From Vulcanimicrobiota bacterium (GTDB taxonomy: Bacteria; Vulcanimicrobiota; Vulcanimicrobiia; Vulcanimicrobiales; Vulcanimicrobiaceae): 61,072 nt of DNA. The notes below the pieces were generated by a model. The model saw only the letters and a program-made list of their open reading frames with translations, made no database searches and was not told where the DNA came from. The stretch is taken from contig JAAXCX010000014.1 in NCBI GenBank assembly GCA_013036105.1, positions 1 through 61,072 of the forward strand, read 5' to 3'. Below, piece after piece: positions 46,401 through 54,132 of this stretch. Position numbers and translations under genes: made by a program. How positions within the stretch are numbered: the first letter of the stretch is position 1; each line of letters begins with the position of its first letter.

Positions 46401-49074
46401 CGATACGGCGACGGTGGCCGTGGCTTCGCCCTACGCTCGCGCCGATCTCTACCTATCGGTCGTGCGGGATCGCGTGCTTTACAAGACGCTTATCCACATC
46501 AACGGGAGCGCGCCGCGAGTGCGTGTTCCGATCACGCGGTCGATGTTTCCAAACGCCGCCGTCGAGGCCGTGCTCGTTCGCCGTGGCGCGCCGCTTTCAT
46601 CGCACACTGTGCAGCAGCCGGATAGCCTCGTGCGCCTGGGGATGACGGCGTTGACGCTCGATCTGCGCCCGCGATATGTATCGGTACGCATCATTCCCGG
46701 AGAGGCGAAAGTGCGTCCCGGGCAGCGCCAAACCGTGCGCCTTCAATTGCGCGACCGCAACGGTACGGCTGCTCAAGGGCAATTCACCGTCATCGTCGCC
46801 GACGACGCGATCCTCCGGCTGAGCGGATACCGTCCGCCCGACCTCGTCCAAACCGTCTTTCAGGCCCAGCCGATCTCGACGCGCTATGCTGACAACCGTC
46901 CGCAGGTCACGCTGACCCAACCCAGCGACGTGGCACAAAAGGGCTGGGGCTACGGCGGCGGTTTCCTGGCCGGGGCCGCGAGCACGCGCGTGCGCACGCA
47001 CTTCGTACAACTCGCGTATTTCAACGGCTCCGTGCAGACCGATGGCGGCGGTAACGCCGCCGTTTCGTTCAGCGTACCTGATAACCTGACGACATGGCGA
47101 GTTATGGCTGTTGCGATGACCGCCGGTGCGACCCCGCGCTTTGGAAACGCCGACATCACGTTTATCGCAACCAAACCGCTCGTCACCGATCCGCTGCTGC
47201 CGCAGTTCGCACGCACAGGCGATCGTTTCGATGGCGGATTGCTGCTCTTAAATGGCACAAGCGGCTCGCTCGACGCGCACACGCAAGGCACGCTAACCGG
47301 TGCGCTGAGTTTCGCGACCGCTCCGGGCGGCTCGGTGCAAGCACAGCAATCGTTCGCACCCGGCATGAACGCGTGGCGCTTCGGAATAATCGCAGGACCG
47401 GGCAATGCGGCAGAAGTGCAATTCCGCACGCTCGCCGGCAGCACCGATGCCTTCCAGGTGCCGTTTGCGATTCGCAACACCGATGTAACGGAGGCCGTGA
47501 TTGATTCGGGAGCAACGAGTTCGCAGACTCGAGTGCCGCTTCGGATTGGAAGCAGCGCCGGTACGGTCAAGGTTGACGTCGCCGGCTCGCTCATTCCGCA
47601 AGTCGCTGTTCCGGCTGCACGCGCGCTCGCAAGCGATCAGTTGACACTGCTCCCCGCTCTCGCCGATCGTTTAAGCATCGCCGCATCGCTGTTGGCACTG
47701 CAGGCGAAGATGGGAGCCATCTCCGGCGCCGTCGACGCCAAGGGCGAAGCGGCGGAGGACGTCGTTCAACTCGCATCGCTGCAGCGCATCGACGGCGGAT
47801 TCGCCTTCTGGCCTGACGAGCGGGCCTCCGACGCTTCGGGCAGCGCCCACGCGCTAGCGGCGCTCGCCTATGCTCGTTCCGCCGGAGTGAACGTCTCCGA
47901 CTCGGTGATTGCGCGGGCGCGGAGCTACGTGGCAAACGTACTGGCCGATCCGGCCCGCACCGACAAGAACTGCACCGACGCCGCCTGCCGTACGTCGCTG
48001 CGGCTCGCAGCGTTACGCGCATTGGCCGCTACCGGCGACCGGCGAACGGATTTTTTACAGAGCATTTTCGCCCAGCGCGCGACGCTGGGCCTTGCAGAAG
48101 AAGCGGCTCTCGGCGTCTACCTACAGCAGACTTCCGGCTGGCGTTCGCAGGCCGATATCGTCGCGGGTGGGCTTTCGCAGCGCGTGTATCTCACGGGCCG
48201 GTATGCAAATGTACAGCCTCCGGGTCCTTGGTATGGCTCGCTGCCGCAAGCGCAGGCGGCTTATCTCGAGCTGCTTGTGGCGCGGGGCGCCGCAGCGGGG
48301 GATCAGGACCGTGCATTGCGCGCGCTGATCGCCCAAAACTGCCGGTGCGGATGGCCGTCACTTGGGGATACGGCAGCTGCGCTGCGCGCGATCGGCGCAT
48401 ATGCGTCGCGGGAAAGCGTTCCGAACTTCACCGCAGAGCTGCTGGTTGACGGAAAGAGCGCGGGCAGCGGATCTTTCAAGAGCGCTGCTGCTACCAAGAC
48501 GTTCGCCCTGACGCTTTCCCTGACGGCGGGCAACCACACGCTGACGTTGCGCAAGACGGGAAGCGGAACGCTGCACTATGTCGTTTCCTACACCTACAAA
48601 CTTGGCGCAAACGCGCCCGGAAGATTGAGTGGCCTGCGAGTGATCCGCACGGTTCATCCGGCAAACCAGCAGACGGTACTCGCAACCGTCGATATTGCAT
48701 CCCAAGCCGATCCGGTGGAGTTGCCGGCGGGCAACGTCTACGACGTCGGCGTTGAGATTGCCGTGGATCATCCCGTCGATCGAGTCGTTATCACCGATCC
48801 GCTGCCGGCGGGTTTCGAAGCACTCGACACGTCGTTCCAGACTACGGCGGCGTACTACCAGCCGCTGACGCAAGCGTGGCAGATCGACTACCAGCAGATC
48901 TACAGCGATCGCGTGACCGCGTTTGCACAGCATCTCGATCCCGGCGTCTATATGCTGCACTATTTGGTTCGATCGGTCACCCCCGGAACGTATCTCTGGC
49001 CCGGCGCCAATGCCTATCTGCTCGACGCACCCGAGCAATTCGGACGCAGCGCGTTCCGCAGCGTCAAGGTCTAG
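43471..49074 (+). CDS. Bacterial alpha-2-macroglobulin lipoprotein without thioester Cys
   Basis: From GTG 43471 the protein has 1867 residues. The signal ends in a lipobox ISACG (Cys at about 17), so it is lipid-anchored in the periplasm. It shows N-terminal Ig-like and macroglobulin domains, a bait-like middle, an A2M core (FRVMAVAMTAGATPRFGNAD-like region near 1210) and a C-terminal helical toroid and receptor-like domain. The usual CxEQ thioester is replaced by ASDQ (1387-1390), so covalent protease trapping is unlikely. The family guards the cell wall against proteases and works with PBP1C. In-frame sequence before the GTG overlaps pbpC and is not coding. Confidence 0.9.
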   Translation: MRGRLGVAAIGILAVISACGKPAAPPMESVSPLPAPSTPAWIKQIAPLGKVTSSAQIRVIFANPVIPVAQLGSPSEKDLLGHFRVAPALTGSFVVLTPRMIGFESDSALPRATRVRVTLTSGLRDLSGHALDRDLAWTFETDAIVLSNADQSPDAAPTALTVSLRPVVQLSSNTQLDADSLSSAAVFHSSAGDTPAAAAQESPDPGAGSWGYTVSPQNDLQKDTAYTLTVKPGVLPKSGNLPSAKTLSVAMHTYSPLAFVSARPTADPRTSTGNPRFSGGDPVLIFNNALDPKTYAAHLRVRPSPRPVGQLYSLSDDGTTVSINPYALAPKANYTFSADAALQDIYGQQLGRDARAPFAAGNLAPYFWAPSGFNMFVAGQNLQLQFSAVNLAGNSYRAAYHAIAPAELVYADESDVSKLLPDPSQWPAFGVSAAPNRQIPINISLRDHLGSPMGILAYGAEAGTNSGNGFSGSVALTNLGIFAQWFPQSANIMVQRLSDGAPVAGAPVSVYVMHTYDQGPVDPHPQPCAAGTTGANGTLALQTIDLVRCYAGNRPPDQAPELLTVARSGSDWSFVRTYAWSGAYTYNLGNLDSTWSNGQPISRGVIYSDRQMYQPGERGWLTAVCYVLQNGALKADANAQYSIALTDPNGVKRTLPAQTTNRYASFSFPVTFSKTQPLGYYTVSATGPSGVQMTGNFRVAEFHPPNFGVGLNLDREYAAAGSSVTAAGVAKYLFGAPMGGASATFHVTREQITFTPKGWDDFSFGRQWFWPEQQPDSSGDAGQQSVTLDSDGKGSYAVTVPQDLPYAMTYRVDLEATDASHLTSSAMQTFTAVPNASLIGLRGDFVGTVNAPVSVGVIVTDPAGKAQSGSRVHVELQKMLYSGVTQIIEGAESARNQVQYSTVAQADTTSGNAPQTVSLVAKDPGSYRIRANFSGAGSDVTATDTQVWISGPGQAVWGDQNASQLQMKLDRQVYSPGDTATVAVASPYARADLYLSVVRDRVLYKTLIHINGSAPRVRVPITRSMFPNAAVEAVLVRRGAPLSSHTVQQPDSLVRLGMTALTLDLRPRYVSVRIIPGEAKVRPGQRQTVRLQLRDRNGTAAQGQFTVIVADDAILRLSGYRPPDLVQTVFQAQPISTRYADNRPQVTLTQPSDVAQKGWGYGGGFLAGAASTRVRTHFVQLAYFNGSVQTDGGGNAAVSFSVPDNLTTWRVMAVAMTAGATPRFGNADITFIATKPLVTDPLLPQFARTGDRFDGGLLLLNGTSGSLDAHTQGTLTGALSFATAPGGSVQAQQSFAPGMNAWRFGIIAGPGNAAEVQFRTLAGSTDAFQVPFAIRNTDVTEAVIDSGATSSQTRVPLRIGSSAGTVKVDVAGSLIPQVAVPAARALASDQLTLLPALADRLSIAASLLALQAKMGAISGAVDAKGEAAEDVVQLASLQRIDGGFAFWPDERASDASGSAHALAALAYARSAGVNVSDSVIARARSYVANVLADPARTDKNCTDAACRTSLRLAALRALAATGDRRTDFLQSIFAQRATLGLAEEAALGVYLQQTSGWRSQADIVAGGLSQRVYLTGRYANVQPPGPWYGSLPQAQAAYLELLVARGAAAGDQDRALRALIAQNCRCGWPSLGDTAAALRAIGAYASRESVPNFTAELLVDGKSAGSGSFKSAAATKTFALTLSLTAGNHTLTLRKTGSGTLHYVVSYTYKLGANAPGRLSGLRVIRTVHPANQQTVLATVDIASQADPVELPAGNVYDVGVEIAVDHPVDRVVITDPLPAGFEALDTSFQTTAAYYQPLTQAWQIDYQQIYSDRVTAFAQHLDPGVYMLHYLVRSVTPGTYLWPGANAYLLDAPEQFGRSAFRSVKV

Positions 49075-49168
49075 ACCTCCAAGACAATTCGCTTCAAACT
49101 CTATAAGAGAGGGTATGGTAATCGAGCGCGCCGCCTTTTCTATGCGGCGGGCTTTAAGGAATTCACAC

Positions 49169-49513
49169 ATGCGAATTATCCGCTTCCTTCCGGTCGTAGC
49201 GCTGGCACTGGCCTTCGGGGCACCGCACGCGGCGCTAGCCGGAAAGACCAACACGTTCTACGGCCTAACGCTCCACGTTTCGACGAATAACATAAAGGTT
49301 CAGGATCCGAAGACGAAAGAAACGTTGAGTTTCCTGATCCTGCCGAAATTCGACCAAGTATTCTCCGACGACGGCAAGACGACGTATCAAATGAAGAACG
49401 TCCATCCCGGACAGTACGTCCGTATCATCTACGACCAAAAGGGATTGGGCGTTCGGCACGCTGACAAAATCATCGTGATGACTAAAGGCAATAAAACCAT
49501 CACCAAACAGTAG
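49169..49513 (+). CDS. Small secreted protein, paralogue of 50300-50665
   Basis: The ATG at 49169 gives 114 residues with a signal peptide (about 1-24, AALA-G cleavage). The mature part is beta-rich. LSFLILPKFD and GVRHADKIIV closely match LSFLSWPKFT and GLRHAYKIYV in the protein at 50300, so the two are paralogues. No known family recognised. It lies 94 nt after the macroglobulin gene. That gap has TATAAG (49102-49107) but no clear -35. A strong terminator follows. Confidence 0.75.
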   Translation: MRIIRFLPVVALALAFGAPHAALAGKTNTFYGLTLHVSTNNIKVQDPKTKETLSFLILPKFDQVFSDDGKTTYQMKNVHPGQYVRIIYDQKGLGVRHADKIIVMTKGNKTITKQ

Positions 49514-49532
49514 ACGAACCGCTCGTCAAGAG

Positions 49533-49559
49533 AAGCGCTGCAGCCGCGGCGCTTTTTTT
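49533..49559 (+). terminator. Intrinsic terminator
   Basis: AAGCGC (49533-49538) pairs with GCGCTT (49549-49554), with further partial pairing inside, followed by a run of seven T (49553-49559). It ends the small secreted protein gene and touches the stop of the convergent lipoprotein gene. Confidence 0.8.
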
Positions 49560-50283
49560 ACATTTGCGGCTTTAACTGCAGAAGGCGGATAGAACCGTCG
49601 CGCACGAACGCATCGATCGTGCGCTTGGGGCGCGCCGAGCCCAACGGAGAATTGATAGTTCCGTCGATCATCTCGCTTGAGCCATGGGCCGTGCCTTTGA
49701 GCGGGAAGTCAGTAAAGATCGTTCCGTTCACGGTCCTAAGGACAACGTGGGCCGCCCCAGTCTGGTTCACGTAGAGTTCGACGTCTCCGTGCTGCGACGT
49801 GAAGTGCAGCGCTCCCGGCCAACTCGTACTTGCGAAGATGACGCTGACGTTTCCGGTGCCGGCATTCGCGTTTCCATATTGCGGGAGAAGCATCTTGATA
49901 TCGCCGCGACCCGTGTTCGCGTTGACGACGCCGTCGAAGTCCGCGGCGTTGATGTTTCCGCTCACAGCTCTAACGTTGATAACGGTGCCCTTCGGTCCGC
50001 GGATCAGTAAATCGGTCCCGAGCCCGCGCGTCGCGATTGTGATCCGGTTGCCGCTGCGCCGCACGATCACGTCGCTACGGGTATCGGGTCCGGTGGCATC
50101 CACCGTGAACGCTGCGGGAGATTGACCGCGCGCAGGTGCGTAGATACTGACGTTTCCGCGCAAACTCGTGACGCTTATCAGGCCGCCTGGCGCGAGCGTA
50201 CCGGTTTGCTCGAGCCCCGGGGGCGACGGGGCGCAACCAACCGCCACGGCGAGCAGAAGAAGGCCTATCCGGGTACAAGCCAT
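49558..50283 (-). CDS. DUF4097-like beta-helical lipoprotein
   Basis: The ATG at 50283 yields 241 residues with a lipobox-like signal (AVAVGC, Cys at about 17) and a repetitive beta-strand body (VRAVSGNINAADFDG, NTGRGDIKMLLP, TGNVSVIF, SQHGDVELYV), typical of DUF4097 putative adhesin proteins. It is predicted anchored on the outer face of a membrane. In-frame sequence upstream to 50406 runs over the divergent gene and is rejected. Only 16 nt separate it from the 50300 start, so promoters must overlap coding sequence or each other. Confidence 0.75.
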   Translation of the reverse strand: MACTRIGLLLLAVAVGCAPSPPGLEQTGTLAPGGLISVTSLRGNVSIYAPARGQSPAAFTVDATGPDTRSDVIVRRSGNRITIATRGLGTDLLIRGPKGTVINVRAVSGNINAADFDGVVNANTGRGDIKMLLPQYGNANAGTGNVSVIFASTSWPGALHFTSQHGDVELYVNQTGAAHVVLRTVNGTIFTDFPLKGTAHGSSEMIDGTINSPLGSARPKRTIDAFVRDGSIRLLQLKPQM

Positions 50284-50299
50284 TCGGAGGTAGCCTTTT

Positions 50300-50665
50300 A
50301 TGCGCTTGGTCTCATCCCTTATCGTCAGTCTCGCGATGGCAGCCACGGTCGTCAGCTCGGCCTCAGCCGCCCAAAACGGGACGTTGCCGCCCGGCGGCAA
50401 GTACAAAGATTGCCACGGTTATATGCTCCATGTGAGTTTGCAGAACGTACGCGTCCACTGCATCGATGGAGTCCCGGCCGACCTTTCTTTTCTCTCCTGG
50501 CCAAAATTCACGGATCTTCCTGGAGGGAAGACCGTGCAGACAAACACCCTGAAACCGGGAACGCCCGTGCACGTGATCTTTTCACAATCCTTAGGCCTTC
50601 GGCACGCGTATAAAATCTACGTGGCGAATCCTAAAGGGCACGGCCTTTTCGGCTTTAAAGCCTAA
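50300..50665 (+). CDS. Small secreted protein, paralogue of 49169-49513
   Basis: The 121-residue protein has a signal peptide (about 1-23, SASA-A) and a beta-rich mature domain that contains two Cys (KDCHGY and VHCIDG) possibly forming a disulfide. GGAGG at 50286-50290 lies 9 nt before the ATG. Its relative at 49169 lacks both Cys. No family recognised. The pair flanks the DUF4097-like lipoprotein gene, hinting at a surface-related role. Confidence 0.75.
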   Translation: MRLVSSLIVSLAMAATVVSSASAAQNGTLPPGGKYKDCHGYMLHVSLQNVRVHCIDGVPADLSFLSWPKFTDLPGGKTVQTNTLKPGTPVHVIFSQSLGLRHAYKIYVANPKGHGLFGFKA

Positions 50666-50698
50666 GTCCAAAAGCCGTTAATCCGCGCGCGATAACCT

Positions 50699-50727
50699 GA
50701 GCGATCCCGCTTATGACGGGAACGCTC
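50699..50727. other. Dyad resembling a tyrosine-recombinase core site
   Basis: GAGCGATCCCG (50699-50709) and CGGGAACGCTC (50717-50727) are 11-bp inverted arms with one central A-A mismatch, spaced by 7 bp (CTTATGA). That matches the arm-spacer-arm plan of XerCD/integrase core sites and lies 115 nt beyond the 3' end of the recombinase gene. It could equally be an ordinary RNA hairpin. No second copy was seen in the window. Confidence 0.35.
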
Positions 50728-50842
50728 GCGGTTTGGCTGCCGTAGAATCTTAGCGCCCCAGGCATAACGCACGTACTTATTTTTTTCAATGCTCCGCAGT
50801 ATCTCAGGGCGGGCACTAGTACGACGTTTTGCCCCTACTCGC

Positions 50843-51781
50843 CTAGGTGTCGTCGCGCTTGTCCCTCGGGTGAGCCGCGTCGTATGCCTTTTTTTCATGG
50901 AGCAAACTTATGTCCACATAGATTTGCGTCGTTGCAGGGCTTTTGTGTCCGAGCAGTTTTTGCACGGTTAGCACGTCCGCCCCATGTTCAATCATATGGG
51001 TGGCGAACGAATGGCGCATCATGTGGGGAGTGATCTTGCCTATCTGCGCAAACAGCGCATATCCCCTAAAAAGCTTACCGGCCTGGCTATGACTGATACG
51101 CCGTCCGCTCTCGGTAACGAAAAAGGCATTCTCCCGCGTGCGTGGTCTCAGCCCCACGTAGGTTTCCATGGCACGTTTGGCCGTCTGATTAAAAACGACT
51201 ATTCGCGGCTCACCGCCCTTCCCGACAACGCGAATGGTCCGTGCACTAAAGTCAACGTCCTCCATATTGAATCCAATGAGTTCGGCTCGCCGCATACCTG
51301 TCGCATAAAGAACTTCAAGGATTGCCCTGTTCCTCACTCGGCAGTATTCGCTTTGCCCGGCGATTGCAGTGCGGAAAAATCGTGCAAGCGCGTTCTCGTC
51401 GACCGGCTTTGGGATTGACTTCTGGGCCTCCGGCAAATCAACCATCGTGGCTGGATTATCAGCCCGCCGATCCACTTTTTGCAGATAGTTATAAAAGCTC
51501 CGTATCGCGCAAAGGCGCCGCCGCACCGTCGCCGTCGACAGCGCTTTGGCTAGGCGCTTATCACCCAGCCAGTCATTGTATTTCATAACATCTAGGCGCG
51601 CGGCCGTTAATAGGCGTTTGAACGGTCCGTGAAAACCCAGATCGTCAGGCCGCTTCTCGAGAAAACGCCCAAAGTGTTCTAGGTCGCGCCCGTACTCCTC
51701 GGCCGTCCGGAGCGACGGTTTGCGCCTCAAGCGGTACTGCATGAAGGCGTTGATAAGTGGGTCGGTCGCAACAAATGGCAT
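50843..51781 (-). CDS. Tyrosine recombinase (XerC/XerD-like)
   Basis: The 312-residue protein has an N-terminal SAM-like core-binding domain (about 5-105) and a catalytic domain with the full set: R164 in TGMRRAE, K188 in VGKGGE, H253/R256 in PHMMRHSFATH, H279 in LLGHKS and nucleophile Y288 in TTQIYVD. It could be the chromosomal dimer resolvase or the integrase of a small element. Its divergent partner (51807) is an orphan, which favours an accessory role, though a housekeeping Xer cannot be excluded. ATG start. Confidence 0.9.
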   Translation of the reverse strand: MPFVATDPLINAFMQYRLRRKPSLRTAEEYGRDLEHFGRFLEKRPDDLGFHGPFKRLLTAARLDVMKYNDWLGDKRLAKALSTATVRRRLCAIRSFYNYLQKVDRRADNPATMVDLPEAQKSIPKPVDENALARFFRTAIAGQSEYCRVRNRAILEVLYATGMRRAELIGFNMEDVDFSARTIRVVGKGGEPRIVVFNQTAKRAMETYVGLRPRTRENAFFVTESGRRISHSQAGKLFRGYALFAQIGKITPHMMRHSFATHMIEHGADVLTVQKLLGHKSPATTQIYVDISLLHEKKAYDAAHPRDKRDDT

Positions 51782-51806
51782 AATCAGGCATTTCTTCGGA
51801 CTTCTT

Positions 51807-52607
51807 ATGGACTCCTACAAATTGGAGTTTGTGTTACCTTCGCCGGGAACGCAATCCCATCAAGTCGAACACTCGTTCGTAATGCTTCTCTCCCAAGGGT
51901 ACGACGCCCGCGTCCGTGCCCGATATCGCCGTGAGGTCGTAGCGTGGAATAGTGGCAACGCTACCTGGCTGAGCCTCCAATGGATTTTTGCACTCGGCGG
52001 CGGTTATCCGCAACTCTCAGATATTGAGCACGCCGAGACGATCCTGGCGCTGGGAAGGCAGAAGCTGGTCCAGGCGCGAGTGGTTCGCCTCGTTGAGCCG
52101 CCAAGGAGCGTCGCCATAGAGTTGGAGCAGCTCCTTTCCCGCCATAGGTACCACGAGGCTGACCACAGCCAGGGCCCTGAAAAGCGGCAGGCCCTGTATT
52201 GGCTCAGCAGACGCGGCGCGCGGAACTTGCATGCTGAAGGTGATTACGTTGCGGGACGCTACGACGTAGCCGCTGAGGACCTCGGTGTCTTGGTGGAGTG
52301 TGGTACGACCCGTCTCGACAAGTTGCTAAAGGCTTCGCTCTGCATGGTCTGGCGTGAGTTTGTAATCGTTCCTCGCGGCCTACATATTGCGGTCGTTTTT
52401 GATTTTAAGGGTCGTCTCTTCAATCATCTACGTCACCTCGTAGAACAGGCCCATGACCGAATAAGGTTTCTGGATCGTGCGTGTCAGGAACCCCGAATCA
52501 CAAGAACGTCTCTTGCACGATGCCTTGTTGAGGCAAATCATGCCCATAGGGCAAGATGGAAACGCCTAGGCGAGATCGCGGATAGGCTGCGCGCCGGCGT
52601 AAGCTAA
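51807..52607 (+). CDS. Orphan protein beside the recombinase, possible PD-(D/E)XK nuclease fold
   Basis: From ATG 51807 the protein has 266 residues, soluble, no signal peptide. I recognise no named family. Residues 141-173 read LHAEGDY...GRYDVAAED...VLVECGTTRLDKLL. The spacing E144, D153, E164-C-G and K172 resembles the diverged active site of PD-(D/E)XK nuclease folds, some of which use ExG instead of ExK. A following strand (FVIVPRG, about 185-191) fits that fold. This is inference from pattern only. It is divergent from the recombinase with a 25-nt gap, so the two probably share control. Upstream in-frame extension overlaps the recombinase. Confidence 0.6.
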   Translation: MDSYKLEFVLPSPGTQSHQVEHSFVMLLSQGYDARVRARYRREVVAWNSGNATWLSLQWIFALGGGYPQLSDIEHAETILALGRQKLVQARVVRLVEPPRSVAIELEQLLSRHRYHEADHSQGPEKRQALYWLSRRGARNLHAEGDYVAGRYDVAAEDLGVLVECGTTRLDKLLKASLCMVWREFVIVPRGLHIAVVFDFKGRLFNHLRHLVEQAHDRIRFLDRACQEPRITRTSLARCLVEANHAHRARWKRLGEIADRLRAGVS

Positions 52608-52643
52608 AGCGGCGCTTCTTCTCCTGTAAATTTAGGTAAGCCG

Positions 52644-53498
52644 CTAGAGACCTAAGGTCGTCGCTGCGCTCTTCTGATCGATTACCTGGAGCGCGACCGC
52701 GGTATCTCCCCTCGTTACCGTTTTCTGCGGATAAAAGATCTTCGTGTTTCCGTAAATGCGTTTGATCTCTTGAAGCGCCAGGCTATTTCCCCAGCCGTTG
52801 TTCAACTGGAAAGCTCCCCAGTACGGCTTAGAAATTTTGTCGCGATCGGTAAAGTCGACGGAAAGCGTCCCTCCGCCCGAGGAATAGTTCCACGTCGACG
52901 GCGGCCCAGCGTTGGGCAGCGCCGAGCTATTTGCGTCGCGCGACATGAGGATTGCGATCATCTCCTCGCGCGTCAACGGTCGGGCCGGCGCGAAATGCTT
53001 CTTGTCGATCCCAATTACAAATCCCGAGTTGACCATACCCTGGATGTATTTGAAATCCGGATTCGATTTGGGGACGTCAACGAAGGTTGAGTCGCTGTTG
53101 GCCTCGGCCAGACGAATCTGCTTGTCGGGTTGCGTCTTGAAGTAAATATTGTTGGCGACAACCAGCCAGCGCACATACTCTGATCGTGGCACCGTCCCAT
53201 ACGGATTGAACTTGCCGGAGGTAGCGTTGCCAAACACGCCAAGCTGTGCTTCTTGTTTGATCGCGTTCTCAGCGAAAATGCCGGCGATATCCGTGTAATG
53301 GATCGCTGCCGTGGGGTTGAGCGTGGGTGCCGGCGTTGTACCTGCCGCGGGCGCGGTCGCTGTTGCTACCGTCGCCGTGGCAGCCACGGTCGGAGAAGCC
53401 TGCGGGGATGCCGTGGCCTGCGACTGCCCGCTACCGCCCGAGCAGGCGGCTAGCCCAGATGCCACTAGAACCAGCAGCGTTGACGTGCGTAAGTTCAT
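52644..53498 (-). CDS. S-layer-homology domain lipoprotein
   Basis: The 284-residue protein has a signal with lipobox LAACS (Cys at about 19), a low-complexity Ala/Thr/Pro linker (about 25-65), and then about three SLH-like repeats: FNPYGTVPRSEYVRWLVVA, FAPARPLTREEMIAILM and FYPQKTVTRGDTAVALQV. SLH domains bind secondary wall polymers or peptidoglycan, so it may tether envelope layers. ATG start. It stands alone, with 36 nt to the orphan gene at its 3' end. Confidence 0.82.
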   Translation of the reverse strand: MNLRTSTLLVLVASGLAACSGGSGQSQATASPQASPTVAATATVATATAPAAGTTPAPTLNPTAAIHYTDIAGIFAENAIKQEAQLGVFGNATSGKFNPYGTVPRSEYVRWLVVANNIYFKTQPDKQIRLAEANSDSTFVDVPKSNPDFKYIQGMVNSGFVIGIDKKHFAPARPLTREEMIAILMSRDANSSALPNAGPPSTWNYSSGGGTLSVDFTDRDKISKPYWGAFQLNNGWGNSLALQEIKRIYGNTKIFYPQKTVTRGDTAVALQVIDQKSAATTLGL

Positions 53499-53534
53499 CT
53501 TCTTCTCCTTCGTGCGCGCTATTTAGGCACTTGC

Positions 53535-54098
53535 TTACGTGGCCCTACATTCGACGGGAATGCCCTTGCGATGGTGCCGCAGGGTGTTGATGCGTACCAG
53601 GCGATTATTTTTCATGGTGTACGTGGATACGACCCAGTCGTGACGCTTGTCGCATCGATGGTCGTGATTCCAGACGTCTGCATAGAGTTTGTTGTCCGTA
53701 AACGAGACGTAAATCCAATTGTCGGGATACGGACCGTCGCCTTCGCTAAAATAACTGAAGTCACCAAGGTCGCTCAAATGGTTCGCTTTTCCGCCGGAGA
53801 CTTCGAAGGCTTCTGCCGACGCATTGTAGCCGGTCGCGGGCAACTCACCTCGCAGCACCGCGACCGCTACGGTCTTTCCGGCGACCTGGCCATGGTAAAA
53901 GCTGTCGATGGTGGTGGTGTTTGCCGGATCGTCAGCGGTATACGTCCCTTTATGGAGGTGTATCGAGCCGAACGTCAGCTCGTCGAAATCTACACCATTA
54001 ACGATGTGGGAAGCGGATTGGGGCGGCGCCGCGGCGCGCACCGAGCTAAAAGTTAGGAGCGCGGCAAAAGCATAAAAACATGCGGCTGCAAGGCGCAT
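53535..54098 (-). CDS. Exported protein, unknown function
   Basis: The 187-residue protein begins with a signal peptide (about 1-22, VRA-A cleavage region). The mature part is mixed beta with two Cys (about C149 and C184) that may form a disulfide, and several aromatic-rich strands. No family recognised. It lies 34 nt downstream of the glycosylase gene on the same strand. Confidence 0.65.
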   Translation of the reverse strand: MRLAAACFYAFAALLTFSSVRAAAPPQSASHIVNGVDFDELTFGSIHLHKGTYTADDPANTTTIDSFYHGQVAGKTVAVAVLRGELPATGYNASAEAFEVSGGKANHLSDLGDFSYFSEGDGPYPDNWIYVSFTDNKLYADVWNHDHRCDKRHDWVVSTYTMKNNRLVRINTLRHHRKGIPVECRAT

Positions 54099-54132
54099 GA
54101 CGGAGCCTTGCCCGCCCTTCTGCCTTCACCCT

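Noticed and set aside
50650-50677. CGGCTTT/AAAGCCG pairing at the end of the small secreted gene
   Set aside because: Seven pairs with a 14-nt loop and no T-run are too weak to call a terminator.
52608-52643. AGCGGC...GCCGCT pairing after the orphan gene
   Set aside because: The arms are short and far apart, so neither a terminator nor an attachment site can be supported.
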